A stretch of DNA of 64,000 bases from Pseudomonas moraviensis (GTDB lineage: Bacteria; Pseudomonadota; Gammaproteobacteria; Pseudomonadales; Pseudomonadaceae). The translations under genes were made by a program, and so were the position numbers. The DNA lies in the NCBI RefSeq assembly GCF_900105805.1, contig NZ_LT629788.1, positions 5,626,501-5,690,500 on the forward strand. The letters run 5' to 3'. The notes below the pieces were generated by a model. It ran no database searches. It saw only the letters and a program-made list of their open reading frames with translations, and was not told where the DNA came from. The number at the start of each line of letters is the position of its first letter. Positions within the stretch are counted from its first letter, which is position 1. Shown one piece after another: positions 25,491 through 33,141 of the stretch.

Positions 25491-26704
25491 TGCGACAACC
25501 CGCTGCGCTTGTCGAAGTTACCGTTCTCAAGGAAAAACATGCGGTAGAAATTCGGGTCGTAGTTGCGCAGTTTCTCCCCCGGCAACGACGGCAGTCGCGC
25601 GTCCGCCGCCAATGGCTGGACCAGATGCGGGGTGACGATCATCAGCAATTCGCGCTCTTCGCGTTTGATCTGCGAACCCTTGAAAAATGCGCCCAATATG
25701 GGGATGTCGCCAAGGCCCGGAAACTTGTTCACCTGTGAACTGTTGGTTGTGCTGATCAAACCGCTGATGACAAAACTTTCGCCATCGCCCAGCGACACGC
25801 TGGTGTCAGTGCGGCGAATGGTCAGCGCCGGAACGGTGGTGCCGGCGATGTTCACCGCGTTGGCAAAATCCAGTTCGCTGACTTCCGGTGCGACTTTCAA
25901 GGCGATGCGGTCGCGGCCGATGATGGTCGGCGTCAGGGTCAGGCGGATGCCGAATTCCTTGTACTCGATCGACACACTGTCGCTGCCGGAACTGGGGACC
26001 GGGATCGGAATTTCGCCACCGGCAAGGAAGCTCGCACTCTGCCCGTTCAGCGCCACCAGACTCGGCCGCGCCAGGGTGTAGGCGAAGCCGCTGGTTTCCA
26101 GGGCGTTGATGATCGCCATGGTCTTGCCGCCGACCCAGGAAAAATTGAACAGCGAGTTATCCACCGGCAGGCGCGGCTGCGGCACGCCGTCAATCGGCGG
26201 CAGTGTGCCGGGTGAGCCGAACAGGAAATTGCCGCGGGTGCCGATCAGCGAGGCGGTGGCTTCCTTGAGTTTGGTGCGGCTGACTTCGACGAAACGAATG
26301 TCGGTCTGCACCTGCGACGGCAGGGTCGGATCGTCGGACGGCACGCTGCTGGTCAGCGCCGTGGTCGCTGCGCCCTGGACGAAAACCATGGCTTGCTGTG
26401 GCTGCGTCGAGCAGGCAGTCCAGACCATCAGGCTGGTTGCGCCGGGGCCGACGCCAGTGAGCAAAAAGGACGAACCGCCGTTGGCATGCACGTCGGCAAT
26501 TTTCGGGTCGCCGACCGCCAGGCGGGTGATCGCCACCGGAGACTGCATGTCCTGCTGGAAGCCTTCACCGATCTCGATCACCGAAGGCAGACGCGGCAGT
26601 GCCGAACAATTGCCGACCGCCGCGAGAGCGGTGTCCATCGACAATCCCAACAACAGCAAGGCCCGGAGCGCCGGTTTCAATGTCGGTCTGAGTCGACTCT
26701 GCAT
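25487..26704 (-). CDS. rcpA: RcpA, outer-membrane secretin of the Tad pilus
   Basis: A 405-residue secretin (CpaC/RcpA). ATG 26704 has AAGGA nine bases upstream and yields a signal peptide (MQSRLRPTLKPALRALLLLG, cleavage near the Ala-rich segment TALAAVGN). An in-frame ATG at 26728 overlaps the rcpC stop (ATGA) and would add eight residues, so either may be used. The periplasmic domain has FQQDMQSPVAITRLAVGDPK and the LLTGVGPGATSLMVW (BON/STN-like) region. The secretin domain ends with ISGLISTTNSSQVNKFPGLG and FFKGSQIKREERELLMIVTP. It forms the outer-membrane channel for Flp. Confidence 0.93.
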   Translation of the reverse strand: MQSRLRPTLKPALRALLLLGLSMDTALAAVGNCSALPRLPSVIEIGEGFQQDMQSPVAITRLAVGDPKIADVHANGGSSFLLTGVGPGATSLMVWTACSTQPQQAMVFVQGAATTALTSSVPSDDPTLPSQVQTDIRFVEVSRTKLKEATASLIGTRGNFLFGSPGTLPPIDGVPQPRLPVDNSLFNFSWVGGKTMAIINALETSGFAYTLARPSLVALNGQSASFLAGGEIPIPVPSSGSDSVSIEYKEFGIRLTLTPTIIGRDRIALKVAPEVSELDFANAVNIAGTTVPALTIRRTDTSVSLGDGESFVISGLISTTNSSQVNKFPGLGDIPILGAFFKGSQIKREERELLMIVTPHLVQPLAADARLPSLPGEKLRNYDPNFYRMFFLENGNFDKRSGLSQ

Positions 26705-26724
26705 GCACGTGAATCCTTGCGCAG

Positions 26725-27666
26725 TCATGGGGTTTGTTGGCTGATCTGGTTGCCGCGAATGATCTCCACCGCGGGCCTGGGGGCCGCGCCGACACTGGCG
26801 GCTGAGGGCGCTCGTTGGGCGTTGCCCAAAGCGAGTTGAGTGAACTGGAAAAGCTGGCTGTTGGCGCGATCCAGATGCGCGGGCGATTGCGTTTCGCCGG
26901 CCCAATATCTGGCCAACCGTTGTTCTTCGCTGCTGCGCACCGCGAGACGCAACGTGCCGACCTGGGTCGCGAGCATCAGACGGCTGAGCAATTGTTCCGG
27001 CACCGCCAGCACCACGGTGCGCGCGGCGATGCGGCGCTGGTCCTGTTTGATTTTTTCTTCGGCGCTGAGGCTGGGCGATGCCGGTTGGCCGTCGTTGGTC
27101 AGGCCGTACTGTTCGCCGATCCCGAGCACGCGCAAGGCCGGAACGGCGATCTGCGCTGACTGCTGCAGATTGCTCGCGTCTTCGCGCAAGTACAGCAGCA
27201 CATCGACATAATCCCCCGGCAGCAATTGCCCGGCGCCACCGATCACTTCGTCGACGGCCACGGTCAGCGCGCGCTCGTCGCGGCGAATCATCCGCGCCAG
27301 CGCGCCACCGGCCTGAAAGCTTTCGTTGTTGAGCCAGGTGCCAGCGCTGAGGTGCCGCCAAGGTGTGCGGCCCACGGCTTGTTCAATGCTGGTCAGACTG
27401 CCGGCCGGTGCACTGCGCAGTTTTTCCAAGGCCACATCGGCGGCGGTCAACGGTGTGAACGGCGGTACATCGTGGACCAGCACCACCACCGGTTGGCGGG
27501 TCTGGTCTTCGGCAATCGCGACAGTCTGTTCAACGCTGAGCGCGGGTACAGCGGGCGCCTCCGCGACCGGGGCCGGCTGACGACTGAGCACCAGCCCCCA
27601 GTAACCTACGAGAACCGCGCCGAGCAATAGCAACGCGGCAAGGCCCATGGTGACGCGACTGTTCAT
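26725..27666 (-). CDS. rcpC: RcpC/CpaB, Tad pilus assembly protein
   Basis: A 313-residue protein from ATG 27666, behind AAAGGAG. A single N-terminal membrane anchor (MGLAALLLLGAVLVGYWGLVL) is followed by a SAF domain (VLVHDVPPFTPLTAADV, GTWLNNESF) and a CpaB/RcpC domain (RALTVAVDEVIGGAGQLLPG, DYVDVLLYL). It is periplasmic, anchored in the inner membrane, and thought to gate or stabilise the RcpA secretin. It is the first gene of the leftward tad operon; its stop overlaps the alternative rcpA start. Confidence 0.92.
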   Translation of the reverse strand: MNSRVTMGLAALLLLGAVLVGYWGLVLSRQPAPVAEAPAVPALSVEQTVAIAEDQTRQPVVVLVHDVPPFTPLTAADVALEKLRSAPAGSLTSIEQAVGRTPWRHLSAGTWLNNESFQAGGALARMIRRDERALTVAVDEVIGGAGQLLPGDYVDVLLYLREDASNLQQSAQIAVPALRVLGIGEQYGLTNDGQPASPSLSAEEKIKQDQRRIAARTVVLAVPEQLLSRLMLATQVGTLRLAVRSSEEQRLARYWAGETQSPAHLDRANSQLFQFTQLALGNAQRAPSAASVGAAPRPAVEIIRGNQISQQTP

Positions 27667-27995
27667 GACGGCTCTCCTTTTCCTGCTGCACAAGCCAACT
27701 GCAATTGCTCTTGAGAGGCGTACTGATCTGGCAGCTATGAACATGCAACTATTTCGCTATTTCCAAGCTAGCTGATCCAAGCAAAAGCGCCATTAATGAC
27801 AGGCAAATAACCCACCAAAGTATGAGTTTCGGCCAATTGACAGTGGGAAACGGCGGCGACACGTTGGGATTAATGCTTTGTGATTAATGCGTTCTTACAG
27901 TTGTTGGCCGGGGGTTTGTTGACAATGCTCAAGTGGCACGGTGGAACCATGCCGCGGTCGTGATGTGGGCGCCAGGGGCGCGAAGGAGTGGAGCT
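27667..27995. promoter_or_regulatory. Divergent rcpC / flp promoter region
   Basis: This 329-bp gap holds promoters for the leftward tad operon and for flp. Notable are two 9-bp direct repeats GATTAATGC (27868-27876 and 27882-27890, 14-base period) and a further ATTAATG at 27792-27798. TTGACA occurs at 27837-27842 and again near 27918. CTATGAACATGC (27735-27746) resembles the palindrome upstream of pprB. CACCAAAGT (27813-27821) also recurs in the pprB upstream region. In P. aeruginosa PprB activates flp, so these are candidate sites, unproven. Confidence 0.45.
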
Positions 27996-28211
27996 ATGTT
28001 TCGTATGACTTTCGATTATCTGATGGCCAAGGCTCGGGCGTTTGCCAGCAGCGAAGAGGGCGCTTCGGCGATTGAGTATGCAATCGTGGTGGCGATGGTG
28101 GCGGTGGTGGTGGTTGCATTCGTTAGCCCGCTTGGAGACAGGGTGCTGGCGATTTTCAACAATGTTCTGACGTCGCTCGATGGTACGGCTGTTACTCGGC
28201 CAACACCTTGA
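27996..28211 (+). CDS. flp: Flp type IVb major prepilin
   Basis: A 71-residue prepilin from ATG 27996 (AGGAG seven bases upstream). The leader MFRMTFDYLMAKARAFASSE ends at G22, cleaved before A23 by FppA; E27 is the conserved +5 Glu and Y28 the Tyr of Flp (GASAIEYAIV). The hydrophobic helix VVAMVAVVVVAFVSPLG spans about 30-47 and a short polar tail completes the pilin. Flp polymers form the bundle-forming pilus involved in tight adherence. The longer upstream frame is not preferred because it has no ribosome site. Confidence 0.95.
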   Translation: MFRMTFDYLMAKARAFASSEEGASAIEYAIVVAMVAVVVVAFVSPLGDRVLAIFNNVLTSLDGTAVTRPTP

Positions 28212-28282
28212 GGCTTTTGAACACTGCACCTGGCTGATATCGCACTACACTGGATTTACCTTTCAGCATTCAGGTATTGCCT

Positions 28283-28690
28283 ATGAACGCGCCTTCGCCG
28301 TCCCGCCAACAGTTGCTTCTGGTCGACGATGAAGAGGACGCGTTGCTGGAGTTGGCGGAGTTGCTGGAGGGGGAGGGCTTTACCTGTCATACCGCGACGT
28401 CGGTGAAGTTGGCGTTGCATCTGTTGACCCGGCATCCGGATATTGCCTTGGTGATTACTGATCTGCGCATGCCGGAAGAGTCGGGCATGTCGTTGATCAG
28501 GCGGCTGCGTAAGCATACGTCGCGTGAGCATTTGCCGGTGATTGTGATGTCGGGGCATGCGGATATGGAGGATGTCAGCGATATGTTGCGGTTGCAGGTG
28601 CTGGATCTGTTTCGCAAGCCGATTTATCACGTCAGGTTGTTGGAGACTCTCGATAATCTGTTTCCAAAGGCTCGGGTTGGGGCTGGGTGA
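28283..28690 (+). CDS. Stand-alone receiver domain protein
   Basis: A 135-residue single-domain response regulator from ATG 28283. The acidic pair D15/D16 (LLLVDDEED), phospho-acceptor D60 (VITDLRMPE), switch Ser (IVMSGHAD) and Lys (LFRKPIYHV) are present. There is no output domain. It lies 71 bases after flp on the same strand. Its receiver resembles that of PprB in layout (KPI, long alpha-5), so it could compete for or relay phosphate from PprA, which lacks its own receiver. That link is inference. The P. aeruginosa tad locus as I recall it does not include such a gene next to flp. Confidence 0.85.
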   Translation: MNAPSPSRQQLLLVDDEEDALLELAELLEGEGFTCHTATSVKLALHLLTRHPDIALVITDLRMPEESGMSLIRRLRKHTSREHLPVIVMSGHADMEDVSDMLRLQVLDLFRKPIYHVRLLETLDNLFPKARVGAG

Positions 28691-28730
28691 ACTCGGCGGC
28701 CTTTGGGCCGACCGTGTTGGTGGGGGTTTG

Positions 28731-29074
28731 GGTGAATATCCGTTGCTGCGGGTGTTGCTGATTACGGTTCCGCCCTTACGGCGGGTCACCTTTTTCAAAC
28801 GCCAAAAAGGTAACCCAAAAGGCTTGCTCCTACGTTCGGCCCTCGCAGGCTCGGGTTCCTTCGCTCCGGGACTGATCCGGGCGCAGCGGCTCCGGTTTGC
28901 TTCGCTGCACCTCCTTCCGCTGTGTCTGGCTGCGCCAGACGGTCGCTGCGCTCCCACGCCCGAATCAATCCCTCCACTCAGCCTTCCGACGTCGCCGGTG
29001 GATCAAGATCAAAAGCACTCGAGCTTGCGCTCATTGTTGAGTGGTGCGGCTTCGCCGCGGGCAGCTGCGCTGCT
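28731..29074. repeat. Long dispersed repeat, copy 2 (about 344 bp)
   Basis: Direct copy of the repeat at 18887-19229, here starting 40 bases after the receiver gene. It shares GGTGAATATCCGTTGCTGCGG, CGGCTCCGGTTTGCTTCGCTG, TGTCTGGCTGCGCCAGACGG and CTCGAGCTTGCGCTCATTG, with scattered substitutions and short indels. Small frames inside are not supported as genes. Confidence 0.85.
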
Positions 29075-29087
29075 TTGTTTTGGCTTT

Positions 29088-29400
29088 TGTAGGAGTCAGC
29101 CTGCTCGCGAAGGCGGCCTGCTAGCCGACCTGTTTCTCGCTGAATACCCACGATCATAACTGTAGGAGCGAGCCTGCTCGCGAAGGCGGCCTGCCAGCCG
29201 ACCTGTTTATCACTGAATACCCACGATCAAACTGTGGGAGCGAGCCTGCTCGCGAAGGCTCTCGGCCAGCCGACCTGTCTCTCACTGAACACCCACGATC
29301 AAAACTGTAGGAGCGAGCCTGCTCGCGAAGGCGGCCTGCCAGCCGACCTGTTTCTCACTGAACGCCCACGATCAAAACTGTAGGAGCGAGCCTGCTCGCG
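29088..29400. repeat. Tandem array of five REP-containing units, 72-73 bp period
   Basis: REP cores begin at 29088, 29161, 29233, 29306 and 29379, all in the same orientation. The spacers are nearly identical (GGCGGCCTGCCAGCCGACC then TCACTGAA-ACCCACGATCAA). The regular period and conserved spacers show tandem duplication rather than independent insertion. After the fifth core the sequence diverges. It follows copy 2 of the long repeat directly and ends about 50 bases before the 3' end of the TpsB-like gene. Confidence 0.9.
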
Positions 29401-29449
29401 AAAGCGGTGTGTCAGCTGAAAAAATCCTGACTGACACACCCCTCGCCCC

Positions 29450-31120
29450 TCACAACTGATAACTGAAACTGATGCTGTACCGCGGCTTGCGATTGAACGT
29501 GTCCAGCGCTTCATCGGACATGGCCTTCGCCACTTCCAGGGCGATGTTGTAGTACCTGGCATCGCCAAATCTCAGCCCGACGGCGGTGGATGACAGGTTG
29601 TTGGCCTGCACCGGTAGTTGGTTGAACCAGCTGCGCGAGCGGTCGAGGACCACGTAGGGTTGCAGGATGCGCACCCAGTTGCCGTCGCGGTTGAAGCTGT
29701 AGTTGACCTCGTAGGCCACGCCCCAGCCCTTGTCGCCCGAGGCCTGGTCGTCGGGGTAGCCACGGCCGAAATTCTGTCCGCCGAACACCGCGCGCTCGCT
29801 GTCGGGCAGGGTGTCGTCGCTCCAGTACAGCGCTGCCGAGAGCACGCCTTGCCAGTTGTCGAGAAACTTGTCGCTCTGCACGCCGGACAGTCTCACGCGG
29901 AAGAAATCCAGATCGATGTCGTCGTAGTTGGTGTTTGCACCGAGGCTGTCGAAACCCTGGTAGACGCCGGCGCTGAGGATGCGCAGTTGGCGGGCGTCGG
30001 CCTTGCGCCAGTCACCTTCGAAGGCGAGGGCGCGGACGTCGGTGCGCAGCTCGGTGCTGAAGGGGAAGTTGACGCCGTCGTAACGCGTCTTGTCGTCCAC
30101 GGCATACAGGCGCGAGCCGGCGGTCAGCAGTTCGTTGGCGGAGGCGATCAGGGGCATGCTGAAGCCGATCGAGTAGCGATCATTCTCGCGGTGGGTACTC
30201 AGGCGCCCACCGCCGCCGACCAGCACTTCGGTGTCCGGGTCGGCGCGGTAGCGCGAAGCCGAGAGGTTGAGTTGCGTGCCTTCGGCGTCGAGGAACTGGC
30301 TGTAGTCGAGACGGTAGTAATGCTCTTTGTCATCGCCCGGTGGGAACAGGCCGCTGAGGCTCAACTGTTCGCCCATCGACGTCTGCGAGTTGCTGCTGAC
30401 GCCGAGCAACGCCTGCGGGCCGTTGCGGTTGTCTTCTGTGGTGCTCAGGGTGCTGGTGAACGGTTTGCGGCTGGCCTGGGCGACCAGGGTGGTGGCGCCA
30501 TCTGTGGTGCCCGGTGGCGGCACTTGCGCTTGAATCGTTACGCCGGGAATGCGGCTCATCAGCGTGGTGTAGCGCTCGAAGGTCTTGCGCGTCAGCGGGC
30601 GTTCAGCCTGGATTTTCGCGGCGAGTCTGTCGAGCAGGCCTTTGACCCGGCCGATGTCGCCCTGCATCTGGATATCGCGCACGTAGCCTTCAACCAGCAC
30701 CACCCGCGCCACGCCCTCATCGAAGTCCTGTTGCGGCAGAAACGCGTAGGACAACAGGTAGCCGTCGTGCTGGTAGCGACGGGTGATGTTGCGCGTCGCT
30801 TCAATCAGTTCGGCAAGGCTGGCCTCACGGCCGATCAATGGTTTGTAGACTTCGGCCAGTTCGTTGAGTGGATAGATCGTGCCGCCTTCGATCTGCACGG
30901 TCTTCAGGTTGATCCTGGTTTCCATCAGCAGTGGTTGTGCGGCGGTCGCGCCGGGATCCGGCACTTGCAGCGGCGCCGCGCTCGGGCGATAGGCGTCGGC
31001 AGGAAGGTTGGGGACGGGCAGGTTGCGCGTGGTTTCGTTGCTGTTGAGAAAACTGGGCAAGGTGTCGGCGAGGGCAGCGGAACTGAGGCTCAGGCACAGC
31101 AGGGATGCCAGTACGCGCAT
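29450..31120 (-). CDS. TpsB/FhaC/ShlB-family outer-membrane transporter
   Basis: A 556-residue two-partner secretion translocator from ATG 31120, with GGAG six bases upstream. A signal peptide (MRVLASLLCLSLSSAALA) is followed by a Pro-rich linker. Two POTRA domains follow (INLKTVQIEGGTIYPLNELA; VARVVLVEGYVRDIQMQGDI), then a 16-strand barrel. The conserved lid-loop motif is present as FGGQNFGRGYPDD, with RGY in place of VRGY, and the C-terminus RYSISFSYQL ends in a barrel-closing aromatic/hydrophobic strand. It is the only TpsB here and no haemagglutinin-type TpsA is nearby. The adjacent upstream gene encodes a collagen-like lipoprotein. Confidence 0.9.
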   Translation of the reverse strand: MRVLASLLCLSLSSAALADTLPSFLNSNETTRNLPVPNLPADAYRPSAAPLQVPDPGATAAQPLLMETRINLKTVQIEGGTIYPLNELAEVYKPLIGREASLAELIEATRNITRRYQHDGYLLSYAFLPQQDFDEGVARVVLVEGYVRDIQMQGDIGRVKGLLDRLAAKIQAERPLTRKTFERYTTLMSRIPGVTIQAQVPPPGTTDGATTLVAQASRKPFTSTLSTTEDNRNGPQALLGVSSNSQTSMGEQLSLSGLFPPGDDKEHYYRLDYSQFLDAEGTQLNLSASRYRADPDTEVLVGGGGRLSTHRENDRYSIGFSMPLIASANELLTAGSRLYAVDDKTRYDGVNFPFSTELRTDVRALAFEGDWRKADARQLRILSAGVYQGFDSLGANTNYDDIDLDFFRVRLSGVQSDKFLDNWQGVLSAALYWSDDTLPDSERAVFGGQNFGRGYPDDQASGDKGWGVAYEVNYSFNRDGNWVRILQPYVVLDRSRSWFNQLPVQANNLSSTAVGLRFGDARYYNIALEVAKAMSDEALDTFNRKPRYSISFSYQL

Positions 31121-31165
31121 AGGACACTCCATGGTCAGAACACAGCACAGGGCAGGTTTTTCCTT

Positions 31166-31201
31166 AGAAAAAAGGCGGAAGACTCGTGGGAATCTTCCGC
31201 C
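31166..31201 (-). terminator. Intrinsic terminator after the collagen-like gene
   Basis: On the minus strand GGCGGAAGA and TCTTCCGCC form a perfect 9-bp stem (31174-31182 with 31193-31201), followed directly by a run of about seven Ts. It lies between the stop of the collagen-like gene and the start of the TpsB gene, so it should limit read-through between them. Confidence 0.88.
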
Positions 31202-31254
31202 CTCAACCAAGCGTAGGCGCTGTAGGTAAGGCCGTCGAATCGGCCAGGTGCAAT

Positions 31255-32838
31255 TTAGCGTTTGTTGCCCCCAAGCGCGCCGGTCAGCCCGCCGAGCACC
31301 CCGCCCAGGCCGCCAGTTGTACCGCCAGTGGCAGTGCCGCTGTTGACCAGCCCACCGACGGCCGCCACGGTGCCGCCGACATTGGTTACCAGCCCACCGA
31401 CTGCCGTGGTCACCGGGGTGTTGGTCGCGGCGATCGCACCGCCGAGGCTGCCCACCGCAGCGCCCACCTGGCCGGTGATACCGGCAACCGGAGTGCCGAG
31501 ACCGGTGGCTGCGCCGACCTGTTGAGTGACAGTGGTGACCGCGCTGGTCACAGGGTTGAGACCTGCTCCCACTGCGGCGCCAACGCTTGCCAGCGGCGAA
31601 GTGGGAGCGGTGATCGGTGTGCCCGAGCCACCGAGTACGGTGTTGAGCGAAGCGACTGCGTTGCCCAGGCCACCCGCGGTAACGCCACCGGCACTGACCA
31701 CGCCGCTGGTGCTGCCGGCATTCAGACCGGTGCCAACATTGACCACTGCGCCACCGACGGTTTGCAGCAGGCCGGTGCCGCCCAGACCACCACCGACGCC
31801 ACCGGTACCTGAGCCAGTGCCGTTGGACACCAGACCGCCCGCTTTGCCGACCGCCGTGCCGGCGTTGCTCAAGGCGCCGCCCAGGGTGTTGGTCAGGGCA
31901 CTGCCGTTGCCTGCATCGGTGACTTTGCCGCCAAGGCTGTTCACCGTGCCGCCCACCTTCGAGATCACACCTTTGAGCGGATCACCCAGGGCGGTGGCAT
32001 CGCCAAGTTTATCGGTGGTGCTTTCGACCATGGCGATCACCGGCACCAGGCCGCTGCCGACCTTGTTGGTCAACTGGCTGGTCGGGCCGTTGCTGAGGGT
32101 GGTGTTGAGGGTGTCGCCGAGCATGGTGACTTTTTCACCTATGCCATCGACCAGCGGCACTACTTTGGTCACGACGCCACCGACCACGGGAACGCGGCTG
32201 GTCGCTGTGTTCAGTTTGGCGCTGAGATCAGATACGCCATCACCGACATCCGAGACCACACCGCCAACCGAGGCCACGGTGGTGGTCAATCCCTTCGGAT
32301 CGGTGGCCAGTTTGCCGATGCCATTGCTCACGCCATCGCCCAAGGTGCTGACGACATTGCCAGCGGTATTGGCGACGCTCTGCACAATGCCGCCGGCCAG
32401 CGGAACGTTGCTCAAAGCATCACCTACTTGGCCCACGCCATCGCCGACACCGCTGACGGTTTTGCCGACATCCTGCACCAGTGTGGTGGTCACCAGCGAA
32501 GGCGCGGCCGGATTGGTCGGGGTGGTGGGATCAGTGGGGTCTGTCGGGTTGGTCGGATTGGTTGGATCGGTGCCGCCGCCGGTTCCGCCAGTGCCACCGG
32601 TACCACCCGTGCCCGCTGTTCCGTCGCCAGTACCACCGGTCCCGCCTGTGCTAGCAGTATCGCCGCCGGTTCCACCACCTGCGCCGCCGCTGCCATCGGT
32701 ACCCGCCGTACCATCTGCAGTCGAGCTGCCGGAGCTGCTGCGATGACCGCCACCGCCGCTGCTGCAGCCGACGAGTCCTACAGAAAGAATCAGTGCCAGC
32801 GCGATTGCCGATCTGGACCACATCACTTGAGTTTTCAT
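31255..32838 (-). CDS. Collagen-like glycine-rich surface lipoprotein
   Basis: A 527-residue protein from ATG 32838 (AGGA nine bases upstream). The signal ends in lipobox LVGC at Cys25, so it is predicted to be lipidated. Residues 26-91 are almost only Gly, Thr, Ser, Ala and Asp, with GGT/GTG triplets like collagen-type repeats. Residues 92-110 are a PTNP/PTDP spacer. The rest is built of amphipathic segments rich in Val, Gly and Thr with recurring VG.VVS.LG-type motifs. I recognise it as the Pseudomonas protein type annotated as collagen-like triple-helix repeat protein; its function is unknown. It has a strong terminator behind it and its neighbour is a TpsB transporter. The 406-codon frame on the opposite strand is a shadow. 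Confidence 0.8.
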   Translation of the reverse strand: MKTQVMWSRSAIALALILSVGLVGCSSGGGGHRSSSGSSTADGTAGTDGSGGAGGGTGGDTASTGGTGGTGDGTAGTGGTGGTGGTGGGTDPTNPTNPTDPTDPTTPTNPAAPSLVTTTLVQDVGKTVSGVGDGVGQVGDALSNVPLAGGIVQSVANTAGNVVSTLGDGVSNGIGKLATDPKGLTTTVASVGGVVSDVGDGVSDLSAKLNTATSRVPVVGGVVTKVVPLVDGIGEKVTMLGDTLNTTLSNGPTSQLTNKVGSGLVPVIAMVESTTDKLGDATALGDPLKGVISKVGGTVNSLGGKVTDAGNGSALTNTLGGALSNAGTAVGKAGGLVSNGTGSGTGGVGGGLGGTGLLQTVGGAVVNVGTGLNAGSTSGVVSAGGVTAGGLGNAVASLNTVLGGSGTPITAPTSPLASVGAAVGAGLNPVTSAVTTVTQQVGAATGLGTPVAGITGQVGAAVGSLGGAIAATNTPVTTAVGGLVTNVGGTVAAVGGLVNSGTATGGTTGGLGGVLGGLTGALGGNKR

Positions 32839-33141
32839 GATTGAGATTCCTGCACCTGTCACAACGTTACGTTGCCTTCGATGGCCCGCTGATCTGTCGT
32901 CGGCGATGCCTCGTCCGTGCTGGTAATCTCAGTCGATCGCAGGTTTTGCACCATTCTCAAGTTGGTATTAACCCCTTTATATACAAGGCCCGGCGCAATG
33001 CCGAAGGACTAATACGCAGGTGATAAACGGGCAAAAAAAAGCCTTGAAATTCAAGGCTCGATTTTTTGCAAAGCGGCGGGCAGGGCGCGGAAAAACTTAA
33101 GTGATATATACACAATTAACGGGTTTTTCCGCCCCGTCAGA
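32839..33141. other. AT-richer intergenic region upstream of the collagen-like gene
   Basis: This 303-bp gap is noticeably more AT-rich than its surroundings. On the minus strand TATATAAA (complement of 32976-32983) is a possible -10 for the collagen-like gene, about 140 bases from its start. The terminator of the MaoC gene also lies here. The stretch 33098-33120 (AAGTGATATATACACAATTA) is AT-rich but has no assigned role. Confidence 0.4.
33033..33067 (-). terminator. Terminator of the MaoC/FabG operon
   Basis: GCCTTG-AAATT-CAAGGC (33041-33057) is a perfect stem flanked by A8 on the left and T6 on the right. For the leftward operon the hairpin is followed by a run of eight Us. The flanks make it potentially bidirectional. 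Confidence 0.92.

Noticed and set aside
29088..29400. Possible CRISPR array because of a regular 73-bp period
   Set aside because: The repeats are REP cores and the spacers are nearly identical to each other; no cas genes are present.
31526..32746. 406-codon Pro/Val-rich plus-strand frame
   Set aside because: It mirrors the Gly-rich collagen-like gene on the other strand; the repeated codons explain the openness.
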